Source of the DNA: an uncultured Ruminococcus sp.
Lineage (GTDB): Bacteria > Bacillota > Clostridia > Oscillospirales > Ruminococcaceae
Assembly: GCA_947627445.1 (NCBI GenBank)
Contig: CANQWA010000024.1
Coordinates: forward strand, 1 to 43,898
Reading direction: 5' to 3'
Length of the DNA stretch: 43,898 bases
The notes under the pieces are model-generated. The model saw nothing but the letters and a program-made list of their open reading frames with translations, was not told the origin of the DNA and ran no database searches. This document shows, piece after piece, positions 23,069-32,500 of this stretch. Position 1 is the stretch's first letter. Every line of letters begins with the position of its first letter. The position numbers and the translations under genes were made by a program.

Positions 23069-24712
23069 TTAACCCAAATCAGATGGAATAGACGTCAGCT
23101 TATGAGCAAGAAATTGCTGTAATACCAACACGTCTGTCAGTCCTAATTCTCCATCTGCATTACAGTCTGCATTTCTCTGTGCGTAATAGCCCAGATTCAC
23201 CATCCGTGCCATATATTTCATCAACAAAACCGCATCTCCCAGATTGACTTCATCATCACAGGTCACATCGCCGTACAGCAATTGTCTCTCATCGGATAAT
23301 ACGGTAATTTCATACTCATAGATCTTACCGGAAACAATGGCATACAGCACTGCTGTGCCCGGTGATACCGCTGTAAAGTAAGCCGTATTTCCCTCTGTAC
23401 CGTCAATACAGACCAAACTTGGATCAGAGCAGACCCATGCCAGAGAAGCATCTCCCGTATTGTAAATACTCACCGCACGCATATCACCCACATACATGGT
23501 ACAGCCATTTTCCAGAAAAACCGGCTCAAGCTGCGGAAGTGTCGCTATTGGCTCTGTTTCCTCTGATCCCAACTGCGGTCCATTCCAACGAGTGGTGGAA
23601 GTAACAGGATCATCGTCATCATCATCGTCATCATAAGTCGTTGTGATCGTGGTGGTATTCTCGGGGGAATCCGATGCTGTAGCTGTAGTGGTTACTGCCG
23701 GTTCGTCTGTCATGCGGGGAGCATTATCGTCCACAATAATGGTCAGTCCATTGGCGGAAGACGGCTGATGGGTTCCGGAAGTCACGCCCTTTAAGTAGTT
23801 CTTATCCGAATCAGGTGTAAAGTCTACATAGTAAAATCCGGCAGGTGTTCCCTGCTTAATCACTGTATCAAAAGTGACAAAAGCAAACTCATCTGAAGAT
23901 TCTCCAAAGAAAGACACCTCAGAAGATCCCTTATATAGCCACATCACAAAGTTGGACAAGCCCGGTACGATTTCTCCCACTGTCATCTGCGGATCATACA
24001 TGGGCAGATATCCGATTGCCGAATCGGTTTCAAAAGTATCCTGCCGGATGTAGGTATACTCGTAATAAGCCATACCGCTTTCTGTATACTGCACATCGCA
24101 GACGCATTCCCGTGTGACCATGCGAGTCCAGGAATTGTCCGCAATATCCGCATTTTTGTCTGCCGCTGAGGCGTAATAGGTATAACTGAACGAAACCTGA
24201 TTCACCCCAGCCTGATAGACCTCTGCACCGAAGGTGGGGTCATAAGAATCCTTTGTCGTGGTTACACTGACAGATCGGTTCATTTCACGAGAACCGCTGG
24301 GAAGCGTAACAAGACTGGTAAAACAATAGGGCGCATAACGGGTCGCATATGTACCCCCGCTGTAGGTGACAGTTCTCTGTTCTCCTACATTGGCAATATC
24401 CAGAATATTCTGAAAGTAGACTTTAGAATAATCGCTGGAAGTCCAGTTTGCAGCCGCAGCTTCAATATAGTCATTTTCGTCCCATGTATCTGAATCAATA
24501 TACACACCGAGATGCAGAACCACGTCCCCTTCCGCTGTATCCAGCGTGGAAACGGAAATTGTATCTTTCCGTGTATCCTGTGTCAGAATGGACATTTCAA
24601 ATGTATCGGCTGCACTGTTTCTGGCAAAAACAGTGTCTATGGGAATACAAGAAAGAGCAACCAACACGGCGACAAGGAAACCAAACCAACGAGAACATAG
24701 CCTATACATCAT
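23069..24712 (-). CDS. dockerin-containing secreted protein with Ig-like domains
   Basis: 547 aa from the ATG at 24712, with AAAGAGG upstream. Signal peptide (~1-32). Residues ~45-320 are beta-rich with cohesin/Ig-like features (AFVTFDTVIKQGTPAGFYYV). A Thr-rich linker with eight consecutive Asp follows (~345-375). An Ig-like domain (CTMYVGDMRAVSIYNTGD) precedes a C-terminal type I dockerin: GDVTCDDEVNLGDAVLLMKY and NADCNADGELGLTDVLVLQQ. It has no catalytic motif; it may be structural or an adaptor scaffold. It is 24 bp after the O-antigen-ligase-like gene and probably co-transcribed. Confidence 0.85.
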   Translation of the reverse strand: MMYRLCSRWFGFLVAVLVALSCIPIDTVFARNSAADTFEMSILTQDTRKDTISVSTLDTAEGDVVLHLGVYIDSDTWDENDYIEAAAANWTSSDYSKVYFQNILDIANVGEQRTVTYSGGTYATRYAPYCFTSLVTLPSGSREMNRSVSVTTTKDSYDPTFGAEVYQAGVNQVSFSYTYYASAADKNADIADNSWTRMVTRECVCDVQYTESGMAYYEYTYIRQDTFETDSAIGYLPMYDPQMTVGEIVPGLSNFVMWLYKGSSEVSFFGESSDEFAFVTFDTVIKQGTPAGFYYVDFTPDSDKNYLKGVTSGTHQPSSANGLTIIVDDNAPRMTDEPAVTTTATASDSPENTTTITTTYDDDDDDDDPVTSTTRWNGPQLGSEETEPIATLPQLEPVFLENGCTMYVGDMRAVSIYNTGDASLAWVCSDPSLVCIDGTEGNTAYFTAVSPGTAVLYAIVSGKIYEYEITVLSDERQLLYGDVTCDDEVNLGDAVLLMKYMARMVNLGYYAQRNADCNADGELGLTDVLVLQQFLAHKLTSIPSDLG

Positions 24713-24736
24713 AAAATACAACCTCTTTTTCTTTTC

Positions 24737-26536
24737 TCAGGATTCCTTTTGTTTTTCTGTCAAGCGCAGACCCAGTCCCAGCAAAAGCCAGAACAGCGGT
24801 GCATGGTAAATCAGACTGTCATTGAACAAACCACACAGACAATAGCCGATCAAGGCAAAGAGTACACCTGCCTGGAATGCATTCCATTTGTAATTTTTGC
24901 CAAAACAACAGCAGCAGCCCCGAAAGATCACCAGAACCAATACCAGCAGGACAGCGACCAGAGACAGTACGCCGGTATCCTGCGCCATCTGGAGATACCA
25001 GTTGTGAGGCTTGTTATAGAGAACATATCTGCCGAAAATATTGAGCAGTGCCGGCAAATCGTTCTGTTCCAGATAATGGATTGATGTACACGGTCCGTGT
25101 CCGATGAACAGGCAATCTCCGAGAACCGAAACCGTATCTGCCCAGACAAAAATGCGTCCGTTGAGATAGGGATACAGCTTTTGCAGTTCCTTGGAGTCGC
25201 TGACAAGAGGAATTTCCTCCAGCAGATCGCCGCCAATGCCGATGATCTTCCATTTTCCATCCTGGCGAAGCGCCTGTACCGGCGTGGGATAGCCTAAATG
25301 GATATTCAGCTGTTCGTCTGCAATTTCCACCGTACAGCCGGATAGCTCTGTCTCAGAAAAACGAAGCTGATCACCCTTGACAACCGGAATGACCTCTGCT
25401 CCATTGCAGGTAAAATGCAATGCATCGGCAGAAACCGTATCACTGTCCGTTGTTACCGCGAATGTCGTGTTCTCATTTTCCAGAACAATGGTATCGCCTT
25501 CGATCGCCATAGACAACAGCTGAAAGCTGTCTGTCTGTTCGATGCCCACCATAGTGTGCTTCATTTTTTCCGAAAAGCTGCCGCCGGTTCGTGTCATCAC
25601 AAAGCCAATTCCTCCGGCAAGGATCGCCAGAACCACAGAACAGGTGCAAATCACCTTCATAGAACGCTTCCAGCCGCTGCGGAGCATCCACACCAGCAGA
25701 AGCAGAACAGTAACACCAAAACCAATGACAATGGCATTCATAACCTTTGTCGTCAAAAGCGCAATACCAGCCAGAACTGCCGCCCCGATCTGCACCGCCA
25801 TTCGGCTGGTTTTCAATTCTCTGGAAATCAGCGAAACCATCAAAGGAAGCAACATGGCACAATAAATACCAAGATAATCCGAATTGCCAAAAGTCAGAAC
25901 GGCTGCATCTCCCACGCCAACATCGCCCTGTAAACCACTGAAGAGTTTGACGATAGCATTGTTATAATAACCGTAGCCCATTTTTTCCAGGATCGCCAGC
26001 AGGCCAATGGCAATGGACAGCACGGTCAGGCAAGTTTTGGCAAAATCCAGAACCTCGTGCCCATCCAGCCAGTACCATGCTGCGGCAAAAACAATGCCGT
26101 AAGAAAACAGAGAGGCATAGCCCTCATACATCATGTAAATGCCGAACCAGCAGTCACCAACATAGGGGGACAAAACGGTAGACAACAGTCCCAGTATCAG
26201 ATAAACACCTATGCTGATTAGTGCGACCGCCGTCGACTTTGATACAGAAAGCTGCCGCCTGGGACGAAGTGCCGCTCGTTCATAGCAGAACCAGCCCACT
26301 GCAAGTACTGCAGTAACCAACAGAATCAGTTGGCGAAAATATTGTTCAAATTCATTTGTAGTCTCTGCACTCAAAAAGTAAGCATCTCGTACTGCATCCG
26401 ATAATGGCAGTTCAAAGGTCATCGTCAGAAAGGGCAGTATGCAAACCACTGCTACAAGAATCTTTCCCGGAAGCGTCTGCTTCCATGACTGTACCGGCAG
26501 CTTTGCCGCCTTATTTTTTGTTACTGCCTTTGCCAT
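24737..26536 (-). CDS. O-antigen ligase/polymerase-like membrane protein (Wzy/WaaL family)
   Basis: 599 aa from the ATG at 26536, where GGAAAGGGAGAAGAT gives a good ribosome site; upstream in-frame ATGs lack one. About ten to twelve hydrophobic helices surround a soluble domain (~340-480, beta-rich). The late block FGRYVLYNKPHNWYLQMAQD has the HN-x-x-L-type motif of the O-antigen ligase family, and GHGPCTSIHY fits the preceding periplasmic loop. It likely transfers or polymerises a surface glycan. Pairing with a dockerin protein suggests a surface-assembly role. Confidence 0.85.
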   Translation of the reverse strand: MAKAVTKNKAAKLPVQSWKQTLPGKILVAVVCILPFLTMTFELPLSDAVRDAYFLSAETTNEFEQYFRQLILLVTAVLAVGWFCYERAALRPRRQLSVSKSTAVALISIGVYLILGLLSTVLSPYVGDCWFGIYMMYEGYASLFSYGIVFAAAWYWLDGHEVLDFAKTCLTVLSIAIGLLAILEKMGYGYYNNAIVKLFSGLQGDVGVGDAAVLTFGNSDYLGIYCAMLLPLMVSLISRELKTSRMAVQIGAAVLAGIALLTTKVMNAIVIGFGVTVLLLLVWMLRSGWKRSMKVICTCSVVLAILAGGIGFVMTRTGGSFSEKMKHTMVGIEQTDSFQLLSMAIEGDTIVLENENTTFAVTTDSDTVSADALHFTCNGAEVIPVVKGDQLRFSETELSGCTVEIADEQLNIHLGYPTPVQALRQDGKWKIIGIGGDLLEEIPLVSDSKELQKLYPYLNGRIFVWADTVSVLGDCLFIGHGPCTSIHYLEQNDLPALLNIFGRYVLYNKPHNWYLQMAQDTGVLSLVAVLLVLVLVIFRGCCCCFGKNYKWNAFQAGVLFALIGYCLCGLFNDSLIYHAPLFWLLLGLGLRLTEKQKES

Positions 26537-26684
26537 ATCTTCTCCCTTTCCATCAAGGCGTACTGCATCATACATACGAACCCACACTATTCAATATTAT
26601 CATTATAGCACAATATCCTTAAACAAGTCTTAAAATAATTATGGACATTGTGGAAATTATTCGGTTAACTCTGTCGAATCCAGA

Positions 26685-27578
26685 CTATGTTCCCGCCGCA
26701 TCTGCCGGAATAATATCAGCCACTTCGTTGATGGAGATGTATGCCATGGGATCAACTTTATGCACAATATTTTTCATCTTTCCGATCTGAAAACGATTCA
26801 CGACAAAATAGATCAGCGATTTTTCAGAATCTGAATAATATCCCTTTGCATCAACAACGGTAATACCATTTTCAAACGCCAGAGACAAAGCACGGCAAAC
26901 CGCATCTCCCTTTTCGGTGATGATAAAGGCTGCTTTGGCACGATCAAAGCCTTCTACAAAAAAGTCCACTGTTTTCAGTGCAGCCGCATAGGTCACAATA
27001 GAATACAGAGGCAGAATCCAGCTTCCGATGACAATGCCGCAGATAATATACAGAATCACACTGTAGATCATGACAAATGTACCGATGCTGATTCCCAGCT
27101 TTTTAGAGAACATCACCGCAAGAATGTCAACGCCATCCATAGCGCCTCCAAAGCGAATCGCCATACCACTGCCGCATCCAGAAATCACACCGCCGAAAAT
27201 CGCACATAGAAACAAGTCTCTGCCAGCCAGGGGTGACACGATGCGCACATCAACAGGAAGCACTTCTGTTATAATCCATGCGCTCAGAGAATAGATCAGT
27301 ACCGTATATATGGCACGCATTGTAAAAGATAGCCCTTCCCGCTTCAAACCAAGGAGAAAGATCGGGACATTCAGCACAAGCAGAATCATAGACAAATTAC
27401 ACCAAGAGGGCGTCAGCTGGGAAATCAGCATAGCGGTTCCCGAAATGCCGCTGTCATACAACTTGACCGGTGACATAAAGATCGTGACGCCAATCGCATT
27501 GATGATTCCGGCAACCGTCAGAAGAATAAACTGTACGATATTGAATCTATCAATCATTTCCTTGATTTTTCGTATCAT
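26685..27578 (-). CDS. YitT-family membrane protein (DUF161/DUF2179)
   Basis: 297 aa from the ATG at 27578, chosen for AAAGGAG 7-8 nt upstream; the frame is open further 5' but without a ribosome site. It has five to six hydrophobic helices (~15-190), the GGAMDGVDILAVMFSKKLGI block typical of YitT, and a C-terminal DUF2179 domain (KGDAVCRALSLAFENGITVV, LIYFVVNRFQIGKMKNIV). It is probably an inner-membrane transporter or regulator of unknown substrate. It lies alone between the exopolysaccharide gene and the polyamine operon. Confidence 0.92.
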   Translation of the reverse strand: MIRKIKEMIDRFNIVQFILLTVAGIINAIGVTIFMSPVKLYDSGISGTAMLISQLTPSWCNLSMILLVLNVPIFLLGLKREGLSFTMRAIYTVLIYSLSAWIITEVLPVDVRIVSPLAGRDLFLCAIFGGVISGCGSGMAIRFGGAMDGVDILAVMFSKKLGISIGTFVMIYSVILYIICGIVIGSWILPLYSIVTYAAALKTVDFFVEGFDRAKAAFIITEKGDAVCRALSLAFENGITVVDAKGYYSDSEKSLIYFVVNRFQIGKMKNIVHKVDPMAYISINEVADIIPADAAGT

Positions 27579-27623
27579 TTGTAATCTCCTTTCAAAATTT
27601 CTGTTTCTATGTTCTCGGCAAAG

Positions 27624-27661
27624 AAAAGCTTTTTGATACACCATTGCATCAAAAAGCTTTT
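27624..27661. terminator. terminator-like hairpin upstream of the YitT gene
   Basis: Perfect 14-bp inverted repeat AAAAGCTTTTTGAT (27624-27637) / 27648-27661 with a 10-nt loop. It is A/T-flanked and lies between the polyamine operon and the YitT gene on the minus strand. It would end transcription from upstream. Confidence 0.65.
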
Positions 27662-27832
27662 CTTTTCCGTCATAGATCTCCTCGGAAACTGGAGAAGTGC
27701 CAGATTCCTCAGAATATTTTGTCCTGTGTAAAGAGATGCGACCGCAAGAATATTTGCTGTATGATGACGACGACAACGCAGTTATGTGCAAAATATTCCG
27801 ACAGATATATGGGATTTGTCATGTCGTTTCGG
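27662..27832. other. 171-bp stretch of unclear content
   Basis: A plus-strand frame runs through here and encodes a plausible stretch (CKEMRPQEYLLYDDDDNAVM), but it lacks a start with a ribosome site and runs antisense into the dehydrogenase gene. Nothing else is supported. Confidence 0.25.
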
Positions 27833-27886
27833 TTAAGGCAAACCCGCACAAAGAGCGCCTATCGGCTTTTTGTGTTATTGCCTTAA
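27833..27886. repeat. dispersed hairpin repeat, full copy
   Basis: TTAAGGCAA (27833-27841) pairs with TTGCCTTAA (27878-27886), enclosing CCGCACAAAG and GCGCCTATCGGCTTTTTGTG. The inverted complement matches 36768-36816 across most of its length, sharing AGCCGATAGGC and CTCTTTGTGCGG. It lies 4 bp beyond the stop codon of the carboxynorspermidine dehydrogenase gene. Confidence 0.65.
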
Positions 27887-27890
27887 TATA

Positions 27891-29093
27891 TCAATCCACC
27901 AGAACCGGGTCGAAATTTTCTTTCCACGGCAGACCCCACTTATTCAGTGCTTCCATAAAAGGATCGGGGTCGAATTCCTCTACATTATACACACCCGGCT
28001 TTTTCCATTTGCCGGTCATCACCATCATAGCACCGATCATTGCCGGAACGCCAGTGGTATAAGAAACCGCCTGAGAGCCTACCTCTTTGTAGCATTTCTG
28101 ATGGTCGCATATGTTATAAATGTAGTAGTTTACCGGTTTACCGTCCTTGACACCCTGACAGATACAGCCAATATTCGTCTTGCCCACCGTGCAAGAACCG
28201 AGAGAAGCCGGATCAGGCAGGACTGCCTTGAGAAATTGCAGCGGAACAATCTCCTTGCCCTCATACAGAATTGGTTTGATAGAAGTCATTCCCACATTTT
28301 CCAGACATTTCAGGTGGGTCAGATAACTCTGTCCGAATGTCATAAAGAAGCGGATTCGCTTAATTCCCTTGATGTTCAGCGCCAAAGATTCCAGTTCTTC
28401 GTGGTGGAGCAGATACATATCCTTTTCTCCCACGCCTTCAAAGTCATAGACACGCTTGATTTCCATGGGTTCTGTTTCTACCCACTGTCCGTTTTCAATA
28501 TAGCTACCCTTGGCAGAAACCTCACGGATATTGATCTCCGGATTAAAATTGGTGGCAAAGGGATGCCCGTTATTGCCGCCGTTGCAGTCCAAAATATCAA
28601 TATCATGAATTTCGTCAAAATAGTGCTTCATGGCATAGGCACAGAAAACGCCGGTCACGCCCGGATCAAAGCCGCTGCCCAGCAGTGCTGTGATGCCCGC
28701 TTTTTCAAAACGTTCCCGATATGCCCACTGCCACTTATACTCAAATTTTGCTGTATCCTCCGGTTCATAATTTGCCGTGTCCACATAGTCCGTCTTTGTG
28801 GCAAGGCATGCATCCATAATGGTCAAATCCTGATAGGGCAGTGCCACATTGATGACAATATCCGGCTTTTCCTGCTCAATCAGTGCGATGAGCTGTTTGA
28901 CATCATTGGCATCCACCTGTGCTGTAGTGATCTGAGTCGCTGTTTTTCCTGCAAGCTCTGCCTGGAACTTGTCACATTTGGACTTGGTACGGCTCGCAAT
29001 ACAGATTTCTGTAAAAATTTCGCTGTTCTGGCAGCACTTGTGGATCACAACGCCTGCCACGCCTCCTGCCCCGATGATCAATGCTTTTCCCAT
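27891..29093 (-). CDS. carboxynorspermidine (carboxyspermidine) dehydrogenase
   Basis: 400 aa. N-terminal Rossmann fold (KALIIGAGGVAGVVIHKCCQ) of the saccharopine-dehydrogenase family. Later blocks (VDTANYEPEDTAKFEYKWQW, LLGSGFDPGVTGVFCAY, DCNGGNNGHPFATNFNPEIN) match carboxynorspermidine dehydrogenase rather than lysine enzymes. It would reductively join aspartate semialdehyde and a diamine (putrescine or diaminopropane) with NADPH. The matching decarboxylase (nspC-type) is not in the window. AAGGAGG precedes the ATG. Last gene of the polyamine operon, 12 bp after the ywqG-like gene. Confidence 0.92.
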   Translation of the reverse strand: MGKALIIGAGGVAGVVIHKCCQNSEIFTEICIASRTKSKCDKFQAELAGKTATQITTAQVDANDVKQLIALIEQEKPDIVINVALPYQDLTIMDACLATKTDYVDTANYEPEDTAKFEYKWQWAYRERFEKAGITALLGSGFDPGVTGVFCAYAMKHYFDEIHDIDILDCNGGNNGHPFATNFNPEINIREVSAKGSYIENGQWVETEPMEIKRVYDFEGVGEKDMYLLHHEELESLALNIKGIKRIRFFMTFGQSYLTHLKCLENVGMTSIKPILYEGKEIVPLQFLKAVLPDPASLGSCTVGKTNIGCICQGVKDGKPVNYYIYNICDHQKCYKEVGSQAVSYTTGVPAMIGAMMVMTGKWKKPGVYNVEEFDPDPFMEALNKWGLPWKENFDPVLVD

Positions 29094-29105
29094 GTCAATG
29101 CCTCC

Positions 29106-30080
29106 TTAATAACAATCCCAGTTGTAACACACATCGTTGAAATCACAGCGTTTTAATTTTTCCCGGCTGATGAAGAAATTACAGATGCCAGAATCACCCC
29201 ACATCACTTTATCCCCACCGTCTTCATAATCGCTGTCCATCTGGAACAGCAGTACATCATAAGCCTCATCGCCGCCTTCCCGGGGATCATATTGAGTAAA
29301 TCCCGGATAACCGCCTATCTTATGTCCAAAGCCGTCTCCTGCGGCATCGTCCTCTGAAACGAATTCAAAGGGGTCATCCAGCAAGTCATCTGCTTCTTCC
29401 GGATACTGTTCCTTTACCAGAGCTGAAATACGTTCCGCAAAGCGATAATCTGTGGAGGAAATATGATCTGTTTCCTCTGTCAGTTTCAGTCCAAAACAGC
29501 CGGAAACAGGAAAATCGACTTCTTCCTCCATCGGTGCCAGCTTTGCCTGAACCTCTTCTGCTGTGACAGAACGATCCACCTCTGGATAATACAAAACCTG
29601 ATAGGTATTGGTTCTGGGATCACCCTCAAAAATCAGTCCATAACTATCATCGCACAGAATCCAAAATTGCAGCAATCCCCGATGCGGAAAATCCTCCAGC
29701 GTGATCTCTGAGCAGTCGATCTGCGCCAAAAGCCGAAGCTGATTGCCCTCGCTGTCCACCGGAGCTGCTCCGTCACGAGGAATATAACCAATGCCTCCAG
29801 CTTTGCTATCGAAAATGGACGGCTCTGTATCCACCAGTTCTATGTTCATGCAGGGAATCTCGGTCTTTCGCAGGATCTCGTCCCGTATTTCTTCCACCGT
29901 ATGCCTTCCTGCCTTCTGATGGATTTCCTGCTTTTTTTCTTCCGTCGCACTCTGTTTTTCTTCGGAAATCCCATCCAGCTTCAGTCTGTTGGCGATTTCC
30001 TGCTTTTTTTCTTCCATCGCACTCTGTTTTTCTTCCTCAGAAGGATTGCTTTTTTTCCGGAATATATCGAATAAACTCAT
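29106..30080 (-). CDS. YwqG-family (DUF1963) protein
   Basis: 324 aa. The first ~65 residues contain two near-identical charged repeats (EEKQSAMEEKKQEI and EEKQSATEEKKQEI), likely helical. Residues ~75-324 are the DUF1963/YwqG fold: GGIGYIPRDG, LRLLAQIDCSEI, GLLQFWILCDDSYG, and near the end HKIGGYPGFTQYDPR and MWGDSGICNFFISREKL. Its function is unknown. It lies 15 bp after speE and 12 bp before the dehydrogenase gene, so it is part of the polyamine operon, though a link to polyamines is not established. Confidence 0.88.
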   Translation of the reverse strand: MSLFDIFRKKSNPSEEEKQSAMEEKKQEIANRLKLDGISEEKQSATEEKKQEIHQKAGRHTVEEIRDEILRKTEIPCMNIELVDTEPSIFDSKAGGIGYIPRDGAAPVDSEGNQLRLLAQIDCSEITLEDFPHRGLLQFWILCDDSYGLIFEGDPRTNTYQVLYYPEVDRSVTAEEVQAKLAPMEEEVDFPVSGCFGLKLTEETDHISSTDYRFAERISALVKEQYPEEADDLLDDPFEFVSEDDAAGDGFGHKIGGYPGFTQYDPREGGDEAYDVLLFQMDSDYEDGGDKVMWGDSGICNFFISREKLKRCDFNDVCYNWDCY

Positions 30081-30095
30081 GACAGTACCCTCACT

Positions 30096-30953
30096 TTATC
30101 TGGTTTCTGCTTCACGCAGAGCATCCCGCACATTGTTGGGAATGGCAAAACAGCCCTGATGTAAAATCGTATTATAATATCTCGTTTTCAGCCCAAGACT
30201 GTTCCACCAATCTGCCTGAAGATCTCGTCTGGGATCGTATTTTTTGGAGGAAAAACCAAAGAGCCAGTGTCCCGATGGATAAGTGGGAATATGCGCCTGA
30301 TACACCAGCGCAATAGGAAAAAATTTCTTGATGCGGCTATGAGCGCGCTTCATTGCCTTTGCATACTGATCATAAAAGGTACTTTCATGCTGGTTCACCA
30401 GAATGCCCTCCGCTGTCAGTGCCTTATAGCAGTTGCCGTAAAATTCCCGGGTAAACAACCCCTCACCCACACCAAACGGGTCAGTGGAATCTACAAGAAT
30501 CAGATCATAGGCATTTTCCATCTGACGGACAAACCGCAGCCCGTCCTGATAATAAATATGCACCCGGGGATCGTCCAGACTGCACGCTGTAAAGGGCATG
30601 TATTTCCGTGACAGCTCTACCACCTTTTCATCAATCTCCACCATGTCAATATGTTCCACAGAAGGATACCGGCACAGCTCACGCACCGTTCCTCCATCTC
30701 CTGCGCCAATCACCAATATCCGCCGGATGTCCGGATTGGTTGCCATGGGAATATGCGTGATCATTTCATGATAAATGTACTCATCCTTTTCCGTCAGCAT
30801 CAACAGTCCGTCCAGGGTCATAAACCGTCCGAATTCCTGGGACTCGAACACATCGATCCGTTGAAAGTCGCTTTGCACACTGGCAAGCTGTTTGTCAATC
30901 CGGATGGAAAACCGGACATGTTCCGTTTGATTCTCAGTATACCAGATGTCCAT
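30096..30953 (-). CDS. speE: polyamine aminopropyltransferase (spermidine synthase)
   Basis: 285 aa from the ATG at 30953, where GAAAGGAGCGG gives the ribosome site. Family blocks: FGRFMTLDGLLMLTEKDEY, YHEMITHIP, ILVIGAGDGGTVRELCRYP (SAM-binding loop), MVEIDEKVV, and LILVDSTDPFGVGEGLF (catalytic Asp). It transfers aminopropyl from decarboxylated SAM, supplied by SpeD. Acceptor is putrescine, or agmatine, since arginine decarboxylase is in the same operon and no agmatinase is. It is 84 bp after speA with a small hairpin (30974-30998) between. Confidence 0.95.
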   Translation of the reverse strand: MDIWYTENQTEHVRFSIRIDKQLASVQSDFQRIDVFESQEFGRFMTLDGLLMLTEKDEYIYHEMITHIPMATNPDIRRILVIGAGDGGTVRELCRYPSVEHIDMVEIDEKVVELSRKYMPFTACSLDDPRVHIYYQDGLRFVRQMENAYDLILVDSTDPFGVGEGLFTREFYGNCYKALTAEGILVNQHESTFYDQYAKAMKRAHSRIKKFFPIALVYQAHIPTYPSGHWLFGFSSKKYDPRRDLQADWWNSLGLKTRYYNTILHQGCFAIPNNVRDALREAETR

Positions 30954-31037
30954 GGACCGCTCCTTTCTCAAGAGTCTGTTCCGTATCACAGAACAGACAG
31001 ATTTTTGTGTGGTTTTTTGGCAAGATGACGATATTGC

Positions 31038-32486
31038 CTAAGCTGTTACCACATTCAGGTTTCGTATTTCCATATCCTGGGGTCCTGTCAAGGAACAACC
31101 CTTTTCCTTGGCATACCGGATATAATCCACAATATCTGCTGTAATGCGTTCTCCCGGTGCAAGAATGGGAATCCCCGGTGGATAGCACATCACAAACTCA
31201 CTGCATATGCTGCCGATGCTTTTTTCCAGAGAAACAGACTTTTTTTCCGCATAAAATGCCAGCTGAGGCGGAAGCACCACATCTGGGGCAATGTATTCGC
31301 TGGTGAGCATTCCCGTAGGGTCGCCTCCATAGAGCCGTTTGATCTCCGACAATGCCGAAATCAGCCGTTCGATCTCCAGCGCTCGGTCACCGGCAGTGAC
31401 AATAGCAAGGATATTACCGATATCGCCGAATTCAATCTGAATGCCATACTCATCGCGAAGCAAATCATAAACCTCAATGCCAGCCAGACCGGTATCTCTT
31501 GTGTGAATGGACAGCTTTGTCCGGTCAAATGCATAAAAGGAATTGCCGTTGCACAGCTCGTCTCCATATACATAATAGCCGCCGATACGGTTAATCTCCT
31601 CCCGGGCATAATCTACATACTGCACCGTCTTATAGAACATTTCCCTGCCGTTCAGCGCCAGATTCCGCCGTGCAATATCCAGAGAACACATGAGCAGATA
31701 GGAAGCACTGGTCGTCTGTGTCAAATTGATGACCTGCCGTACATAATCTGCATTGATACTCTCTGCACACAACAGCATGGCACTCTGAGTCAGAGAACCG
31801 CCGGTTTTGTGAATACTCACCGAAGCCATATCTGCACCGGCTTTCATGGCAGAACACGGGAGATTTTCTCCGAAATAAAAATGTGTACCGTGGGCTTCAT
31901 CTGCCAGCAGTAACATCCCATGGGCATGTGCAAGCTCTGCAATACGACGGATATCCGGACAAACACCATAATATGTGGGATTGTTTACCAGAACCGCTTT
32001 GGCATCGGGATTATTTGTGATTGCCTGTTCTACTGCCTCTACAGACATACCCAATGGAATCCCGAGCTGTTTGTTTTCATCGGGATCGACATATGCCGGA
32101 ATCGCCCCATTGACAACCAACGCATTGATGGCACTCCGATGCACATTCCGGGGCATGATCAGTTTGTCTCCGGCTTTGCAGGCAGACATGATCATTGCCT
32201 GTGACGCTCCTGTAGCGCCATTTATGATAAAAAAAGCCTCTGCTGCGCCAAATGCCTCTGCCGCCAACGCCTGTGCATCCCGGAGAACAGAGACTGGATG
32301 ACAGAGATTGTCTAAATTCTTCATGGAGTTGACGTCGATCTGCACACAGCGTTTGCCCAGGAATTCTTCCAGTTCCCGGTTTCCCCTGCCGCCCTTATGA
32401 CCGGGCACATCAAAGCGAACCACACGATTGAACAGATGCTCCTGAATTGCTTCCATCAGCGGTGCGTCCTGTTGGGTCAGCGTCAT
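31038..32486 (-). CDS. speA: arginine (Orn/Lys/Arg group) decarboxylase
   Basis: 482 aa from the ATG at 32486, 9 nt after GAGGAGG; a TTG at 32504 overlaps the ribosome site and is unlikely. PLP-dependent fold-I enzyme: DVPGHKGGRGN, FIINGATGASQAMIMSACKA, LVNNPTYYGVCPDIRRI, ADEAHGTHFYFGE (Asp), and the PLP lysine in ASVSIHKTGGSLTQSAMLL. Length suits the short Bacillus SpeA/CAD type. Specificity among arginine, lysine and ornithine cannot be fixed by eye; arginine fits the gene context (speD, speE). Its start region overlaps the end of speD. Confidence 0.92.
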   Translation of the reverse strand: MTLTQQDAPLMEAIQEHLFNRVVRFDVPGHKGGRGNRELEEFLGKRCVQIDVNSMKNLDNLCHPVSVLRDAQALAAEAFGAAEAFFIINGATGASQAMIMSACKAGDKLIMPRNVHRSAINALVVNGAIPAYVDPDENKQLGIPLGMSVEAVEQAITNNPDAKAVLVNNPTYYGVCPDIRRIAELAHAHGMLLLADEAHGTHFYFGENLPCSAMKAGADMASVSIHKTGGSLTQSAMLLCAESINADYVRQVINLTQTTSASYLLMCSLDIARRNLALNGREMFYKTVQYVDYAREEINRIGGYYVYGDELCNGNSFYAFDRTKLSIHTRDTGLAGIEVYDLLRDEYGIQIEFGDIGNILAIVTAGDRALEIERLISALSEIKRLYGGDPTGMLTSEYIAPDVVLPPQLAFYAEKKSVSLEKSIGSICSEFVMCYPPGIPILAPGERITADIVDYIRYAKEKGCSLTGPQDMEIRNLNVVTA

Positions 32487-32500
32487 GGCTGTCAGCCTCC

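Noticed and set aside
23608-23634. Triplet repeat encoding Asp8 as a phase-variation switch
   Set aside because: Length changes in multiples of three would not shift the frame; it is only a linker repeat.
27697-28062. A 121-codon plus-strand frame
   Set aside because: No start with a ribosome site; it crosses a hairpin repeat and runs antisense into the dehydrogenase gene.
27870-29156. A 428-codon plus-strand frame
   Set aside because: It is the antisense shadow of the carboxynorspermidine dehydrogenase gene, whose motifs and ribosome site are clear.
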